A stretch of 64,000 nucleotides of DNA, taken from positions 1 to 64,000 of the forward strand of contig NZ_KI530712.1 in the NCBI RefSeq assembly GCF_000488215.1, read 5' to 3'. Shown here in pieces: positions 21,349-28,818 of this stretch; within the stretch, counting starts at the first letter, position 1; every line of letters begins with the position of its first letter. Under the pieces are notes generated by a model. That model was given only the letters and a program-made list of their open reading frames with translations. It searched no databases and was not told where the DNA came from. The position numbers and the translations under genes were made by a program. This stretch comes from Acinetobacter nectaris CIP 110549 (GTDB lineage: Bacteria > Pseudomonadota > Gammaproteobacteria > Pseudomonadales > Moraxellaceae).

Positions 21349-22404
21349 TTACTCAGTTGTTGGATCAACAAGTTTTAAAGTTTTTGTATATTCGGCAAAT
21401 ACACTCAGTTTCTCAAGAGCTTGTCCACCGTCGATAATGTCTTGCGCAAAAGCCACACCTTGAGCATAGTCTTTTGCAAGTCCTGCAACATAAATACCAG
21501 CGCCTGCATTGAGTGCAATGATATCTGCTGCTTTGTGACCTATCTCAGATTTTTTACGTCCAAGTGCATCTTTAATGAGTTTAAGACTATCCTGTGAGCT
21601 CTCTACACTTAAACCATTCAACGCCTGTGCTTGAATGCCTACATGCTCGGGGTGGATTTGCCAAGTTGTTACTTCACCATTTTTAAGTTCAGCAACAGTT
21701 GTTTTTGTTGCAAGGCTAATTTCATCTAAACCATCTTGTGAGTGTACAACCATGACATGTATTGCACCAAGATTTTTTAGCACTTCAGCAATAGGTACAC
21801 ATAACTCTTCAGAGAAAACACCTACAACCAAGCGTTGTACACCAGCAGGGTTGGTAAGTGGCCCTAAAAGATTAAATATAGTGCGAATGCCTAACTCTTT
21901 ACGAGGGGCAATCGCATATTTCATTGCTTTGTGATGGTTAGGTGCAAATAAAAAGCCGATTCCCATTTCATTTAAACAGCGCTCGGTTTGAGAAATGGAT
22001 AAGTCTAAGTGAATCCCTGCTTTTTCAAGTAAATCTGAAGAGCCTGAGTTGCTTGAAACACCTCTGTTTCCATGTTTAGCAACGGTTGCACTCGCCGATG
22101 ATATGACAAAGCTCGCTGCTGTAGAGACATTAAAAAGATTTTGTCCATCACCACCTGTGCCGACAATATCGACAAGGTGCTCTGTGTGCTCAGGTTTAAC
22201 ATGAATTGCAAGTTCACGCATGACCTGAGCTGCTGCAGTAATTTCTTCGATGGTTTCACCTTTTAAGCGTAAACCCATCAGAAACGCCCCAATTTGTGCA
22301 TTGGTCGTTTCACCTTGCATAATGCTATACATCACATCTTTCATTTGAGGTTCAGTCAAATGGATGTTTTTTGTCATGTTTTTTATAGCTTGTTGAATAT
22401 TCAT
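21349..22404 (-). CDS. trpD: Anthranilate phosphoribosyltransferase
   Basis: 351 residues. Key motifs are the PRPP-binding DIVGTGGDGQNLFNVST, KHGNRGVSSNSGSSDLLE and the FNLLGPLTNPA block. It transfers phosphoribose to anthranilate. It is 4 bp from trpG upstream and 4 bp from trpC downstream, a tight G-D-C operon as known in Acinetobacter, where trpE lies elsewhere. Confidence 0.96.
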   Translation of the reverse strand: MNIQQAIKNMTKNIHLTEPQMKDVMYSIMQGETTNAQIGAFLMGLRLKGETIEEITAAAQVMRELAIHVKPEHTEHLVDIVGTGGDGQNLFNVSTAASFVISSASATVAKHGNRGVSSNSGSSDLLEKAGIHLDLSISQTERCLNEMGIGFLFAPNHHKAMKYAIAPRKELGIRTIFNLLGPLTNPAGVQRLVVGVFSEELCVPIAEVLKNLGAIHVMVVHSQDGLDEISLATKTTVAELKNGEVTTWQIHPEHVGIQAQALNGLSVESSQDSLKLIKDALGRKKSEIGHKAADIIALNAGAGIYVAGLAKDYAQGVAFAQDIIDGGQALEKLSVFAEYTKTLKLVDPTTE

Positions 22405-22408
22405 AATT

Positions 22409-22993
22409 TCATTTGTATGTATCTAAAAAGTTCTTGAAAATTTTATGTCCATGTTGGCTTAGAATAGATTCTGGATGAAATTGAACACCTTCTATAGGAA
22501 GTGTTTTGTGTTTTACACCCATTATTTCTTCTATTGAGCCATCAGGTTGGTTTGTCCAACAAGTAACTTCTAGACATTCAGGAAGAGTATCTTGATCTAT
22601 GACAAGTGAATGGTAGCGTGTTGCGGTAAAAGGTGAAGGTAAATGAGAAAAGATACCAACATCTTTATGGTACATTTCTGACAATCTACCGTGCATCACT
22701 GTTTTCGCTCTAACAGTATTGCCACCAAATGCTTGCCCAATACTTTGATGTCCTAAACAAACACCAAGTATTGGAATTTTTCCAGCAAAGTGCTGAATGG
22801 CTGCAATTGAAATACCTGCCTCGGTTGGAGAGCATGGCCCAGGACCAATGACAAGGTATTGAGGTTGCCATCGTTCGATATCCTCTAATGATACTTGGTC
22901 ATTGCGAACAACTTTAACCTCTTGGTTTAACTCGCCAAAGTATTGGACGATGTTATAGGTAAAGCTATCGTAGTTATCAATCATTAGAAGCAT
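22409..22993 (-). CDS. trpG: Anthranilate synthase glutaminase subunit
   Basis: 194-residue class I glutamine amidotransferase: [15 protein letters not shown] start, oxyanion GPGPCSP, nucleophile in [17 protein letters not shown] and the His-Glu pair in [10 protein letters not shown]. It supplies ammonia to TrpE; it could also serve aminodeoxychorismate synthase, but the adjoining trpD and trpC favour the trp name. Its upstream side is the prophage junction, so its promoter lies at or across the attachment region. Confidence 0.95.
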   Translation of the reverse strand: MLLMIDNYDSFTYNIVQYFGELNQEVKVVRNDQVSLEDIERWQPQYLVIGPGPCSPTEAGISIAAIQHFAGKIPILGVCLGHQSIGQAFGGNTVRAKTVMHGRLSEMYHKDVGIFSHLPSPFTATRYHSLVIDQDTLPECLEVTCWTNQPDGSIEEIMGVKHKTLPIEGVQFHPESILSQHGHKIFKNFLDTYK

Positions 22994-23043
22994 CTTGGAT
23001 TCAACCTTTTGAAAATTAGCTGATTTTTTTATTTAAGTGATTT

Positions 23044-23067
23044 TGTTACTCACAATGTTACTCACAA
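23044..23067. repeat. Perfect tandem 12-bp repeat at the prophage left boundary
   Basis: TGTTACTCACAA occurs twice head to tail, between trpG and the first prophage gene. Position suggests either part of attL or integrase/excisionase arm-type sites. On the minus strand the second unit offers a TTGTGA that could be a -35 for trpG (with ATAAAA 17 bp on). The matching attR is outside the window. Confidence 0.6.
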
Positions 23068-23096
23068 AAATAAAAGTCTAGCTTTTTGTATGCAAA

Positions 23097-23118
23097 TAAA
23101 AAGCCACTTTAAGTGGCT
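23097..23118 (-). terminator. Terminator of the prophage leftward operon
   Basis: AGCCAC/GTGGCT hairpin followed on the minus strand by T5. The stop codon of the excisionase-like gene lies inside the stem. It would stop pL transcripts before they enter the trp region. Confidence 0.75.
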
Positions 23119-23390
23119 ACTTTATCAGAATTTAGTTGACTTGTAACAACATCATTAACATATGAGCTTAGATAATAGTTGTGTCTACCATCTTTTTCGG
23201 GTTTCTTGATATATCCTTTTTTAATACGATCATATAGAGTAACCTCTGACCAATTCATACGTCTTGCAAACTCTTTCATCGAAATGCGACTCTCATTTCT
23301 TTGGCTTATCTGTCTTTTTAATTCCTGCATTTCAAGATAAATCATTTCGAGCATATCTTTATCTCTTGATGTTCTAATTGTGCCCATCAT
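23109..23390 (-). CDS. HTH DNA-binding protein, probable excisionase
   Basis: 93 residues. After a helical N-terminus comes a MerR/excisionase-like winged helix: MKEFARRMNWSEVTLYDRIKKGYIKKPEKDGRHNYY (about residues 37-72). Basic residues line the recognition helix and wing. It is the last gene of the leftward operon, next to the attachment region, the usual place for a recombination directionality factor. In the circular phage genome it would lie beside int. Xis identity is inferred from position and fold; a regulatory HTH protein is the alternative. Confidence 0.6.
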   Translation of the reverse strand: MMGTIRTSRDKDMLEMIYLEMQELKRQISQRNESRISMKEFARRMNWSEVTLYDRIKKGYIKKPEKDGRHNYYLSSYVNDVVTSQLNSDKVAT

Positions 23391-23395
23391 TCACC

Positions 23396-23608
23396 TCACG
23401 CATACCGATAACTAACGTCATTACATTTCTTCACCCAAGGCTTGAAGCGTTGCTTGTAACAGTCTTTGCAATTCGCCTCCAAGCTACAGGTACCATCTTT
23501 TTTAATACGACCAGTGCCATAGAAAAACTCTTTCGTAGCAGGGAAGTACTCACCACAGTGAATACATTGTTTTTCTGTACCGATTTCTGTTTGGATGTAT
23601 TTAGCCAT
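23396..23608 (-). CDS. Small zinc-ribbon phage protein
   Basis: 70 residues from the ATG at 23608, which has a GGAGA ribosome site. Two CxxC knuckles (CIHC near residue 15, CKDC near 48) form a likely zinc ribbon. A basic C-terminus (KQRFKPWVKKC) suggests nucleic-acid binding. It belongs to the leftward early operon. Function unknown; similar small zinc proteins are common in phage early regions. Confidence 0.65.
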   Translation of the reverse strand: MAKYIQTEIGTEKQCIHCGEYFPATKEFFYGTGRIKKDGTCSLEANCKDCYKQRFKPWVKKCNDVSYRYA

Positions 23609-23931
23609 GATCTTTCTCCACTGCTTCGACAAATGACTCATATAGGCTGTAAGGAAGATAGGGTTCGCCTTCATGGTATTTGTGTGCATGCAAGACCATG
23701 TTTTCACTTAATTTACGCGGCATTAAAACAAACTCACCACTTTCAAGTTTTTCGAGCTTTTGTTTTAGCTTGGTGATTTCGGCTTGGGCTAGTGCTGCAC
23801 GATTTCTCCAAGAAAACCATTCGGATGCCGTTCTATCGCTAACATATTCAAGACCTCTTTTAGCAATATTACCCCCCCATAGAGGATTCCCACGATTCAA
23901 ACGCTTCACGTTCTTTATTTAAATCAATCAT
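23601..23931 (-). pseudogene. Early phage protein interrupted at a G7 tract (frameshifted)
   Basis: The natural start is the ATG at 23931 (MIDLNKEREAFESWESSM), preceded by AGGAG. That frame meets a stop right after a run of seven G residues (23872-23878). If the run were six G, it would continue into the long frame that reads GGNIAKRGLEYVSDRTASEW and so on to 23601, giving about 109 residues with a short helical TKLKQKLEKLE segment. The gene therefore looks split by one extra G. It may be inactive, phase-variable, or a sequencing slip. The intact family looks like an Acinetobacter prophage hypothetical protein. Confidence 0.65.
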
Positions 23932-23942
23932 TTCCAAATCTC

Positions 23943-24467
23943 CTAGAACGGCAAATCGTCTAAACTATCAAGATGTGGCGATACGCCATATCCTTGTGGC
24001 TGTTGTCCAATTGCTTGATTAGAACTTTGATTACCTTGCTGTTGCTGTTGTCCATTTCGGCTGTAACCGTTATAGCTAGGTGCTTGAGCCTGTTGTCCAT
24101 TTGCTTGATAGTTGTTCTGCTGACCATCTTGACGCTGACTATCAAGCATCTGCATTTGATCGCCCCGAACCTCAGTCGTGTATTGCGTCTGACCATTTTG
24201 ATCAGTCCATTGACGAGTACGAAGAGAACCTTCAATGTAGACCTTTGAACCTTTACGCAAATACTGCTGTGCGATTTCACCAGGGCGATTGTTTAGAACA
24301 ACTCTATGCCATTCAGTATTCTCTTTACGCTCACCAGTGTTTTTATCCGTCCAAGATTCACTGGTTGCGATAGAGAACTGAGTGATAGAGCCACCATTTG
24401 GAAATGTTTTGGTTTCAGGGTCTTTGCCTAACGTCCCGACAAGAATTACTTTATTTACGCCACGCAT
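23943..24467 (-). CDS. ssb: Single-stranded DNA-binding protein (prophage)
   Basis: 174 residues. N-terminal OB fold ([60 protein letters not shown]), then a Gln/Asn/Gly-rich linker (about residues 112-160), and the canonical acidic tip DSLDDLPF that recruits partner proteins. It protects ssDNA during phage replication and recombination. It sits downstream of the exonuclease and ERF genes, forming a recombination module. The chromosomal ssb is not in this window. Confidence 0.93.
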   Translation of the reverse strand: MRGVNKVILVGTLGKDPETKTFPNGGSITQFSIATSESWTDKNTGERKENTEWHRVVLNNRPGEIAQQYLRKGSKVYIEGSLRTRQWTDQNGQTQYTTEVRGDQMQMLDSQRQDGQQNNYQANGQQAQAPSYNGYSRNGQQQQQGNQSSNQAIGQQPQGYGVSPHLDSLDDLPF

Positions 24468-24469
24468 TT

Positions 24470-24820
24470 TTATTCTTCCTCGTCTTCATAGTTGCGTTGA
24501 AAACACTTAATTTTCACATCGTCAGGTGCTTCTATTACTAAACGTGGTTGAAAACCATTACGATATTCTTGAGGCTCAATTTTCATAACCCATTTAGGAA
24601 AATCCAAGTCAATATATTCAGGGTCATAATTAGCAACGCCAATCATCCAAGTTCCGCTATTATTTGGACAGTGATGACCAGTTACGACAATGGCCTCACT
24701 ACCACTTTGCACAAGCCATTCGATAGGTCTTCCACTTGCACAGTTGTCATAATCATCATGAAAATGATTTGTTTCACCGAACGTGTCATCTGAGTGGCCT
24801 TCAAAAATTAATTTAATCAA
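24470..24820 (-). CDS. Hypothetical phage protein
   Basis: About 116 residues if started at the TTG at 24820, which has GGGAG about 9 bp upstream; a GTG six codons earlier (24838) is in frame but lacks a ribosome site. Acidic, no signal peptide or membrane helix. It contains a [14 protein letters not shown] segment and a [12 protein letters not shown] stretch whose Cys/His residues might bind metal. Its stop is 2 bp from the ssb start. No family recognised. Confidence 0.55.
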   Translation of the reverse strand: MIKLIFEGHSDDTFGETNHFHDDYDNCASGRPIEWLVQSGSEAIVVTGHHCPNNSGTWMIGVANYDPEYIDLDFPKWVMKIEPQEYRNGFQPRLVIEAPDDVKIKCFQRNYEDEEE

Positions 24821-24824
24821 TTTA

Positions 24825-25157
24825 TTATTCTCCCGCACTGCTTGGTAAATCAGCTTTATATGCTGTTTTTATAATTTCGCTGTCATCACAGTATTTGCAA
24901 TCTCTAGCCCAGAGAGAGTATTTTTCATGCTCATAAGCATAATCATAGTCGTAACGCTTCCAGTCACCGTATTCATGTGAGTTCTCAGCACAATCCATGC
25001 GTCTAGCATCGTAAGTCACTGACACTTCTGCATTTACAATAATCTGTTTTTTACAAGCGCCACACTCAAGCTCATTGTCTTCACCTTCAATCTCCCAGAG
25101 ATCTGAAACACAATCATCGTCTTTCGCACCGCAGTATGGGCATTCAATATCAGTCAT
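24825..25157 (-). CDS. Zinc-ribbon phage protein
   Basis: 110 residues from the ATG at 25157 (MTDIECPYCGAKDDDC). Two knuckles, CPYC and CGAC, and a third pair, CKYC, near residue 92 suggest one or two zinc sites. The middle is rich in Asp, Tyr and Glu. It overlaps the gene before it by 8 bp, typical of packed phage operons. Function unknown. Confidence 0.6.
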   Translation of the reverse strand: MTDIECPYCGAKDDDCVSDLWEIEGEDNELECGACKKQIIVNAEVSVTYDARRMDCAENSHEYGDWKRYDYDYAYEHEKYSLWARDCKYCDDSEIIKTAYKADLPSSAGE

Positions 25158-25332
25158 TCTGTTCACCATTTATAACGTAATGCACACCGATTTGATTTTG
25201 AGTTGACTCTTCAACTAACTTTTTGAAGTAACCCATCGCTGTTCCAAGTGTTTCTTCAGTACAAGCACCTGGGCGTTTTACTAGAATGTCGATTGCATCG
25301 AGCAGTTGCCTTTTTTCATGTACTTCCATCAT
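25150..25332 (-). CDS. Hypothetical phage protein
   Basis: About 60 residues from the ATG at 25332, chosen because it overlaps the stop of the preceding small zinc protein in an ATGA arrangement. Helical, with an AIDILVKRPG segment; no known domain. Part of the leftward early operon between the exonuclease and the zinc-ribbon gene. Confidence 0.5.
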   Translation of the reverse strand: MMEVHEKRQLLDAIDILVKRPGACTEETLGTAMGYFKKLVEESTQNQIGVHYVINGEQND

Positions 25333-25433
25333 CTTCTTATTCCAAAAACAATATATGTATAGCAAGCGACACATCGACCTTTCGTATCTGCTTGCATGAG
25401 TTGCTTACAGTGGAAGCAGTATTCACGCTGCAT
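25329..25433 (-). CDS. 34-residue zinc-finger miniprotein
   Basis: Short reading frame starting MQREYCFHCKQLM at 25433 and ending by ATGA overlap with the next gene. Two exact CxxC pairs (CFHC, CVAC) are spaced as in a zinc ribbon. It starts inside the end of the exonuclease gene (11-bp overlap). The double overlap and the zinc knuckles support a real gene despite its size. Function unknown. Confidence 0.55.
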   Translation of the reverse strand: MQREYCFHCKQLMQADTKGRCVACYTYIVFGIRR

Positions 25434-26082
25434 GTTTTTTCTTGCTCAATTCCTGACTAAGCTCTGCATAGTATTTTTGGCAAAGCGGTATTTTCTGTTT
25501 GATCTTTTCAATCATGCTTTCATCACGTTTGATGGTGACAGTCGTTAATCGTTCATCTAATGGAATTGCTTCAACCATGTGAACGAGTTGATCAATGTCA
25601 TCCCAATCATTTAAAAGCTCAGCAGGGCAAGGGAATAACCAAAAATCAACATGAGCTACTTCACAGTCGTAAAGCCACATATAGCCTTGCATTTGCCAGT
25701 CATAACCAGCTTTTTTAACTTTCTCTAAAGCTTCATCTTCAAAGAATGGGTGAGAGCCAATATCCCAAGTGCACTTTGTATCAATGATCAATTTTCGCTT
25801 TTGATCTAGCACATCACACTCACCAGTAATGAGTTCGTTTTGAACACGGCCAACATGCTTTTGATATTTACGAAAGCGCATATTTCCTGAAAGTTGAATT
25901 GCTTGATCTTCTAAGCTATTACCTTTGATGGTGTACTTATTTCCAGTAAATGAACGAAAGCCGAATTGATCTTCTTTCACTATGCTACGGATAGATGATT
26001 TAGCCTTATCACTAAGCACTGCATCTTTTTTCTTAGGCTCACCGATTAGATCGGCAAGCCCTGAGCATCTGAATAGTTTCAT
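25423..26082 (-). CDS. PD-(D/E)XK phage exonuclease (recombination)
   Basis: 219 residues. The nuclease core lies around residues 105-135: an acidic residue in ITGECDVLDQ, then LIIDTKCTW giving the D-X-K signature, with a preceding E/Q-rich helix (GNSLEDQAIQL). It probably resects double-stranded DNA ends so that the ERF annealing protein encoded immediately upstream can pair strands, as in lambda Exo/Beta. The 4-bp overlap with the ERF gene supports co-function. Confidence 0.75.
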   Translation of the reverse strand: MKLFRCSGLADLIGEPKKKDAVLSDKAKSSIRSIVKEDQFGFRSFTGNKYTIKGNSLEDQAIQLSGNMRFRKYQKHVGRVQNELITGECDVLDQKRKLIIDTKCTWDIGSHPFFEDEALEKVKKAGYDWQMQGYMWLYDCEVAHVDFWLFPCPAELLNDWDDIDQLVHMVEAIPLDERLTTVTIKRDESMIEKIKQKIPLCQKYYAELSQELSKKKHAA

Positions 26083-26780
26083 AGCGCTTCCACCTGAGCT
26101 TTTTGTTCATCGGTAAGCGTGTATTCACTAAGTAAGTCATCTTTGGTTATTTCCTTAGATCTAATCGCATCCAATGCATTGTTAAATCGTGCAGGTTTGA
26201 TCTTAGGTCGGATTGTTTTAGCATTAGCTGTAAATCCATCATTGTCATCACCAGTTGCAATATTTAGGAGAGAGCAAATGGAGTAACGTTTTCCATAAGT
26301 AATGGTTGAGCCTACTTGTTGAACAGAGCTTTTTGCACCTGAGTTATCAAGCGGTAAAATTAGTTCGTTATGTGCTGAGTGACCATCACGATGACGTAAA
26401 ATACAAAATATTTTAATCTGACTTGCATTTTCCTGTTTATGCTGGAAACTGACAGAAAATCCATATGTAGCTAATATTGGGCGAACAATTTCAATGATTG
26501 AGCCGAGCGAAGCATACTTAACAGAAAACTCACTGCCTGATTTTGTCTGAATTTTAGACTCAGAAGATTTTGCAATCACAGGGATTTCATTCGACATCAT
26601 TGCAAAGTCACGGTTAAATGCCATTTCTGCTTGTTTCGCTAAAACACGCTCTTGCATATCAAGCATTTTTTCAATGACAGCCATATCAGGATTAGCACTT
26701 GATAAAACTTTCTCAACGAGCCCAAAAAGTTGATTCTCTTGAGAAGCTATAGGTTTTTGAATTTCTACTGGTGCATTCAT
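26079..26780 (-). CDS. ERF-family single-strand annealing protein
   Basis: About 233 residues. The ERF signature is present: KYASLGSIIEIVRPILATYGFSV and VQQVGSTITYGKRYSICSLLNIATGDDNDG (about residues 85-190). ERF proteins anneal ssDNA and promote phage recombination and circularisation. A helical N-terminus precedes the domain, and the C-terminus is a short acidic helix-rich extension. Start at the second of two adjacent ATGs (26780) or the first (26783). Forms a module with the exonuclease and SSB. Confidence 0.88.
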   Translation of the reverse strand: MNAPVEIQKPIASQENQLFGLVEKVLSSANPDMAVIEKMLDMQERVLAKQAEMAFNRDFAMMSNEIPVIAKSSESKIQTKSGSEFSVKYASLGSIIEIVRPILATYGFSVSFQHKQENASQIKIFCILRHRDGHSAHNELILPLDNSGAKSSVQQVGSTITYGKRYSICSLLNIATGDDNDGFTANAKTIRPKIKPARFNNALDAIRSKEITKDDLLSEYTLTDEQKAQVEAL

Positions 26781-26802
26781 CATATTCTCCCGAAGGCAGC
26801 AA

Positions 26803-27207
26803 TTAAGCTGCCCACTCCATAAGTTCTTCTACTTTTCGTTCTTCAAAATAGCTTTCAAGAAAATCATTAATTACTTTCTCTTGCTTATCTGTCAGACCAA
26901 TCGACATACCTTCTACTGCATAACAATCAACAACTTGTTCAACACGAGCAGGGGTGTGTGTATCAACAACAAGAGAGTCGAAATCCACATCAGTCTCATT
27001 TTGAGGATCGTTTGTTTTGTTCCAAGCCACAAAGCTAGAGCTGTCTTTAGCTTCGATAACTAAAGCGATGAAATCATCAGGAGTGTTTGGCTTAACAAGA
27101 GAGAAATAAACTTTGTTGCCGTCTACTTGGATTTCTTCAGCATCAACTTCCATTTCTTGAAATACAGGAAGGTAAAGATGTTCAAAGTTCGAGTTCATAA
27201 CATTCAT
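26803..27207 (-). CDS. Hypothetical acidic phage protein
   Basis: 134 residues, strongly acidic, predicted alpha/beta with no membrane segment or signal peptide. The start overlaps the stop of the preceding small membrane protein (TAATG), with GGAG upstream. Second gene of the pL operon. Acidic early proteins are often inhibitors or DNA mimics, but I see nothing that establishes this. Confidence 0.55.
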   Translation of the reverse strand: MNVMNSNFEHLYLPVFQEMEVDAEEIQVDGNKVYFSLVKPNTPDDFIALVIEAKDSSSFVAWNKTNDPQNETDVDFDSLVVDTHTPARVEQVVDCYAVEGMSIGLTDKQEKVINDFLESYFEERKVEELMEWAA

Positions 27208-27368
27208 TAGAAATTCACTCCTAAAAACACAGCGATAGAAACCAAAATAGAGAAGGCGGTTAGAGTTTTAGCATCCTCAATCAGACGCTTTTTAAATAAC
27301 TTCTTGTTTTGACTGCGGATTAGCTTTTTAACTAATCCTTGTTGATTTGCTAGATTGTTCTGTTGCAT
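27207..27368 (-). CDS. Small membrane protein, first gene of the pL operon
   Basis: 53 residues from the ATG at 27368, preceded by GAGG. A basic, Gln/Lys-rich N-terminal half (KKLIRSQNKKLFKKRL) is followed by one C-terminal membrane helix (TAFSILVSIAVFLGV). It is the first product made from pL after induction or infection. Position recalls lambda N or kil, but sequence does not identify it. Confidence 0.55.
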   Translation of the reverse strand: MQQNNLANQQGLVKKLIRSQNKKLFKKRLIEDAKTLTAFSILVSIAVFLGVNF

Positions 27369-27387
27369 AATTACCTCGTTCCGATGG

Positions 27388-27424
27388 AAAGCCCGTGTTT
27401 GATTTCGACTTCTGCGCGGGCTTT
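27388..27424 (-). promoter_or_regulatory. Hairpin in the pL transcript leader
   Basis: Perfect 8-bp arms AAAGCCCG/CGGGCTTT, about 15 nt into the pL transcript and 20 bp before its first start codon. It could be an attenuator or an antitermination element. It has a T5 run only in the rightward direction. Confidence 0.4.
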
Positions 27425-27444
27425 TTGTTGTCTTGGTGATTATT

Positions 27445-27472
27445 AGTTTACCAAAGGAAACTTTTAAGTCAA
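27445..27472 (-). promoter_or_regulatory. pL, leftward early promoter
   Basis: Minus-strand TTGACT (27467-27472) and TAAACT (27445-27450) with a 16-bp spacer. The operator at 27446-27461 covers the -10 and spacer, so repressor binding would block polymerase. Start is expected near 27438. Confidence 0.75.
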
Positions 27473-27516
27473 GTAAAAGTTTATTTAGGGAAACAGTTAT
27501 TTTCACTTAGGGAAAC
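27446..27516. promoter_or_regulatory. Left operator cluster (three 16-bp repressor sites)
   Basis: GTTTACCAAAGGAAAC at 27446-27461, GTTTATTTAGGGAAAC at 27479-27494 and TTTCACTTAGGGAAAC at 27501-27516. All match the inverted-repeat pattern GTTTA(C/T)-N4-GGAAAC that recurs three times at the right operator. The first overlaps pL. Cooperative CI binding across the cluster is likely. Confidence 0.8.
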
Positions 27517-27535
27517 TTTTTAATGGTGTACTAAT

Positions 27536-27561
27536 AAAAAAGCCCTGCATATTGCAGGGCT
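27536..27561 (-). terminator. Terminator of the cI transcript
   Basis: AGCCCTGC/GCAGGGCT hairpin followed on the minus strand by five or six T. It isolates the cI and secreted-protein unit from pL just beyond. Confidence 0.88.
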
Positions 27562-27581
27562 TGGCTGAGGATTTATAGTAT

Positions 27582-28064
27582 TTAAGGGATTATTTTTTGC
27601 GTCTGTAAGTCGTATCTTATTATATTGTCGCCAGTAACATCAGCACCAAAATCATTTTTGGAGGTATATTTTAAATATACTTCAAGTATTGATCTGTCAA
27701 AAGTAACTAAAGATTCTCTCGGCACAAATGAATACTCATTTTTCAGATCAAGTTTTGTCATGATACTAGTGAGGTGGATGTACTGGCTAACTGTTTCTTT
27801 CGTGGCATGTATATTTATTGTTGATTCTAAAATTTTTACTAACGTATTAACCTTAACAGGATTGTCATTTCCATCTTTAGCCTCAATAACAAGTAGTTGA
27901 TTATTTTCTAGCGGAGCCGTATTCGATTGATTGCTTTCTTTGATTTTTTTCCATGTACCATTTGAATTTAGTTGAATCATTTCTCCATGTGAATTTTTTA
28001 CAATTTCTGCATGTAGTGAAAATGAAAGAATCAAGAATGGTAATAAAGTTATATATTTATTCAT
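27582..28064 (-). CDS. Secreted protein of unknown function, co-oriented with cI
   Basis: 160 residues with a clear signal peptide (MNKYITLLPFLILSFSLHAE, cleavage after HA). After it, a segment EMIQLNSNGTWKKI resembles the short beta module found in several exported Acinetobacter proteins; the rest has no family I recognise. It lies 34 bp behind the repressor gene with no terminator between, so it is likely made in the lysogen, the position of lambda rexAB. A cell-envelope role in lysogeny (for example exclusion) is plausible but unproven. Confidence 0.6.
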   Translation of the reverse strand: MNKYITLLPFLILSFSLHAEIVKNSHGEMIQLNSNGTWKKIKESNQSNTAPLENNQLLVIEAKDGNDNPVKVNTLVKILESTINIHATKETVSQYIHLTSIMTKLDLKNEYSFVPRESLVTFDRSILEVYLKYTSKNDFGADVTGDNIIRYDLQTQKIIP

Positions 28065-28098
28065 AGTATTACAAAATCTTATAATTTAAATTAAAATA

Positions 28099-28797
28099 TT
28101 ACCAAGTATCAACTGATGTAACTTGCCAAATCCAGCCAACAATTTCAAACTGCTGATCTAATATCTCTTGAGCTGTAAGCCTTATTTCAGGGAACTCTAC
28201 GGCATTATCAGAAACAACTCGAATGCCGCCCATAGGCAAGTTATATAAGCGCTTAATCATAAGCAACCCGCCATGACAGATTGCAAAAACTTTACCATCT
28301 TTAATGACCTTTTTACCCATATCAACATGGACGGTATCTCCATCCTTGATAGTTGGAGACATAGACTCCCCAGATGCTCTTGCTGCGAATGTTTCACTAT
28401 GTTGTATGCCCAAATTACGCAAAGTTAATTTTGCTAATCTCAGCTTGCTTGTCTGATTAGCCATAGCTTCGCCAACTGATCCATGTCCGCATGCAAAACT
28501 AAAATTATCGAAATAAGGAATTTCAACTTCATCATCATCTAAAGGGGTATTTTCATCCCATACCTCTATGGATTGGTTCTCAATAAATTTAATTGAGTCT
28601 CCACCTGAGATTATCCAATCTGAAGTTGTCTGAAGTGCCTTTGCTAAGGCAGGTAAAACATCAGCACTTGGGGTATTTACCCCTGAAACCCATTTGGAAA
28701 CGGTACCTTTTGAAAGACCTGTTGCTTTAACTAGATCAGTTTGCTTAAGGCTGAGATCTTTCATCCGACGAATAATTCTGTCGCTAATTTCACTCAT
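28099..28797 (-). CDS. CI-type phage repressor (HTH plus S24 peptidase)
   Basis: 232 residues. N-terminal HTH_3 domain (LSLKQTDLVKATGLSKGTVSKWVSGVNTPS, about residues 14-45). A linker contains the probable autocleavage dipeptide Cys-Gly in FACGHGS. The C-terminal LexA/S24 domain has the catalytic Ser in ASGESMSPTI and the Lys in LLMIKRL. It should hold the lytic promoters silent and be cleaved on RecA activation, making the prophage SOS-inducible. Divergent from the cro-like gene, with three operators between. Confidence 0.92.
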   Translation of the reverse strand: MSEISDRIIRRMKDLSLKQTDLVKATGLSKGTVSKWVSGVNTPSADVLPALAKALQTTSDWIISGGDSIKFIENQSIEVWDENTPLDDDEVEIPYFDNFSFACGHGSVGEAMANQTSKLRLAKLTLRNLGIQHSETFAARASGESMSPTIKDGDTVHVDMGKKVIKDGKVFAICHGGLLMIKRLYNLPMGGIRVVSDNAVEFPEIRLTAQEILDQQFEIVGWIWQVTSVDTW

Positions 28798-28818
28798 GAC
28801 GAAATCCTTTTAATGTAT

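Noticed and set aside
23378-23776. 132-codon plus-strand frame at the left prophage end
   Set aside because: It is opposite three coupled minus-strand phage genes with ribosome sites; no plus-strand promoter or ribosome site was seen.
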